Both the position numbers and the translations under genes were made by a program. 19,853 bases of DNA from Saccoglossus kowalevskii (lineage: Eukaryota; Hemichordata; Enteropneusta; Harrimaniidae). The stretch spans positions 1,239,177 to 1,259,029 of the forward strand of contig NW_003149765.1 of the NCBI RefSeq assembly GCF_000003605.2. The letters are read 5' to 3'. The notes beneath the pieces were generated by a model. That model saw nothing but the letters and a program-made list of their open reading frames with translations. It made no database searches and was not told the origin of the DNA. Position 1 is the first letter of the stretch. Each line of letters opens with the position of its first letter. Positions 19,661 through 19,853 of the stretch are shown here, piece after piece.

Positions 19661-19790
19661 ATGAGATTATTACAAGGATACTGTATGCACAAAGGCAGTA
19701 CAGTGCGAGTATTGACCGACGCATGCGGAGGTTGATGCGACGGCGTACTGTCTGAGAGCATACTTTGCAGTATCCTCATAATAGCCTCAT
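19661..19790. mobile_element. Foldback (palindromic) element, probable MITE
   Basis: The left arm and the inverse of the right arm share, in order, ATGAG-TATTA, GGATACTG, TATGC, CAGTAC and CCG-CGCAT, with small gaps between blocks. The whole 130 bases can fold into one long interrupted stem with a short loop near 19725. The centre is rich in CG dinucleotides, unlike the surrounding AT-rich DNA. No clear target duplication is visible, so the exact borders are uncertain. Confidence 0.65.
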
Positions 19791-19853
19791 AATGATGTCA
19801 CCATTGTAAACTCAAGTGAAAAAAATAATTAAGAAAAATTTAGACTTTTATTC

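Larger units (their letters stand above)
17113..19853. other. Upstream region without an identified exon
   Basis: 2741 bases on the 5' side of exon A. The model needs an upstream exon ending in phase 0 and containing the start codon, but no candidate is convincing. No promoter element is recognisable. The region holds a MITE with a 9-bp target duplication (17620-17832) and a foldback element (19661-19790). The rest is AT-rich with short open stretches that have no recognisable product. Confidence 0.6.

Noticed and set aside
19700-19745. CG-rich centre considered as a tRNA or SINE head
   Set aside because: The paired blocks form one long palindrome rather than a cloverleaf, and no A-box or B-box pair is recognisable.

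Overview
The window reads as intron-rich animal nuclear DNA, AT-rich and full of short non-coding repeats. It carries one large gene, transcribed from the minus strand, and I see no supportable gene on the plus strand. Ten exons can be placed between 17112 and 937. Every internal junction has a splice acceptor and a donor, and the codon phases fit at all nine junctions. The joined exons give 2130 coding bases, or 710 residues, with no stop. Very long introns, (CA)n and poly-G/poly-C tracts and several small inverted-repeat transposons suggest a marine invertebrate such as a lophotrochozoan or an invertebrate deuterostome. The species cannot be settled from the sequence.

The product is the N-terminal tail of a dynein axonemal heavy chain, the motor of single-headed inner-arm dyneins in cilia and flagella. 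The last seven exons (9568 down to 937) follow the order of conserved tail blocks in the DNAH3/DNAH7/DNAH12 group. By remembered comparison with human paralogues the best fit is DNAH12. The linker, the six AAA+ modules, the stalk and the C-terminal domain are not here and should lie beyond coordinate 1. The first four exons (17112 to 9909) encode about 298 residues of mostly Ser/Pro/Gly/Asn-rich sequence ahead of the first conserved block. The start codon was not found.

Layout by region: 1-936 intron leading to the next, off-window exon; 937-2542 two tail exons; 2543-6197 a long intron with a tandem duplication and a MITE; 6198-9568 four closely spaced tail exons; 9909-11400 two extension exons around an intron carrying a hAT-like MITE with an 8-bp target duplication; 11401-16940 two long introns around one small exon, holding (CA)30 and two TA-flanked MITEs; 16941-17112 the first identified exon, apparently with a GC donor; 17113-19853 no identified exon, but a MITE with a 9-bp target duplication and a large foldback element.

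I found no sign of a new multi-gene system. The points of most interest are the long disordered N-terminal extension, the probable GC-AG intron, and four to six small non-autonomous transposons packed into one gene.
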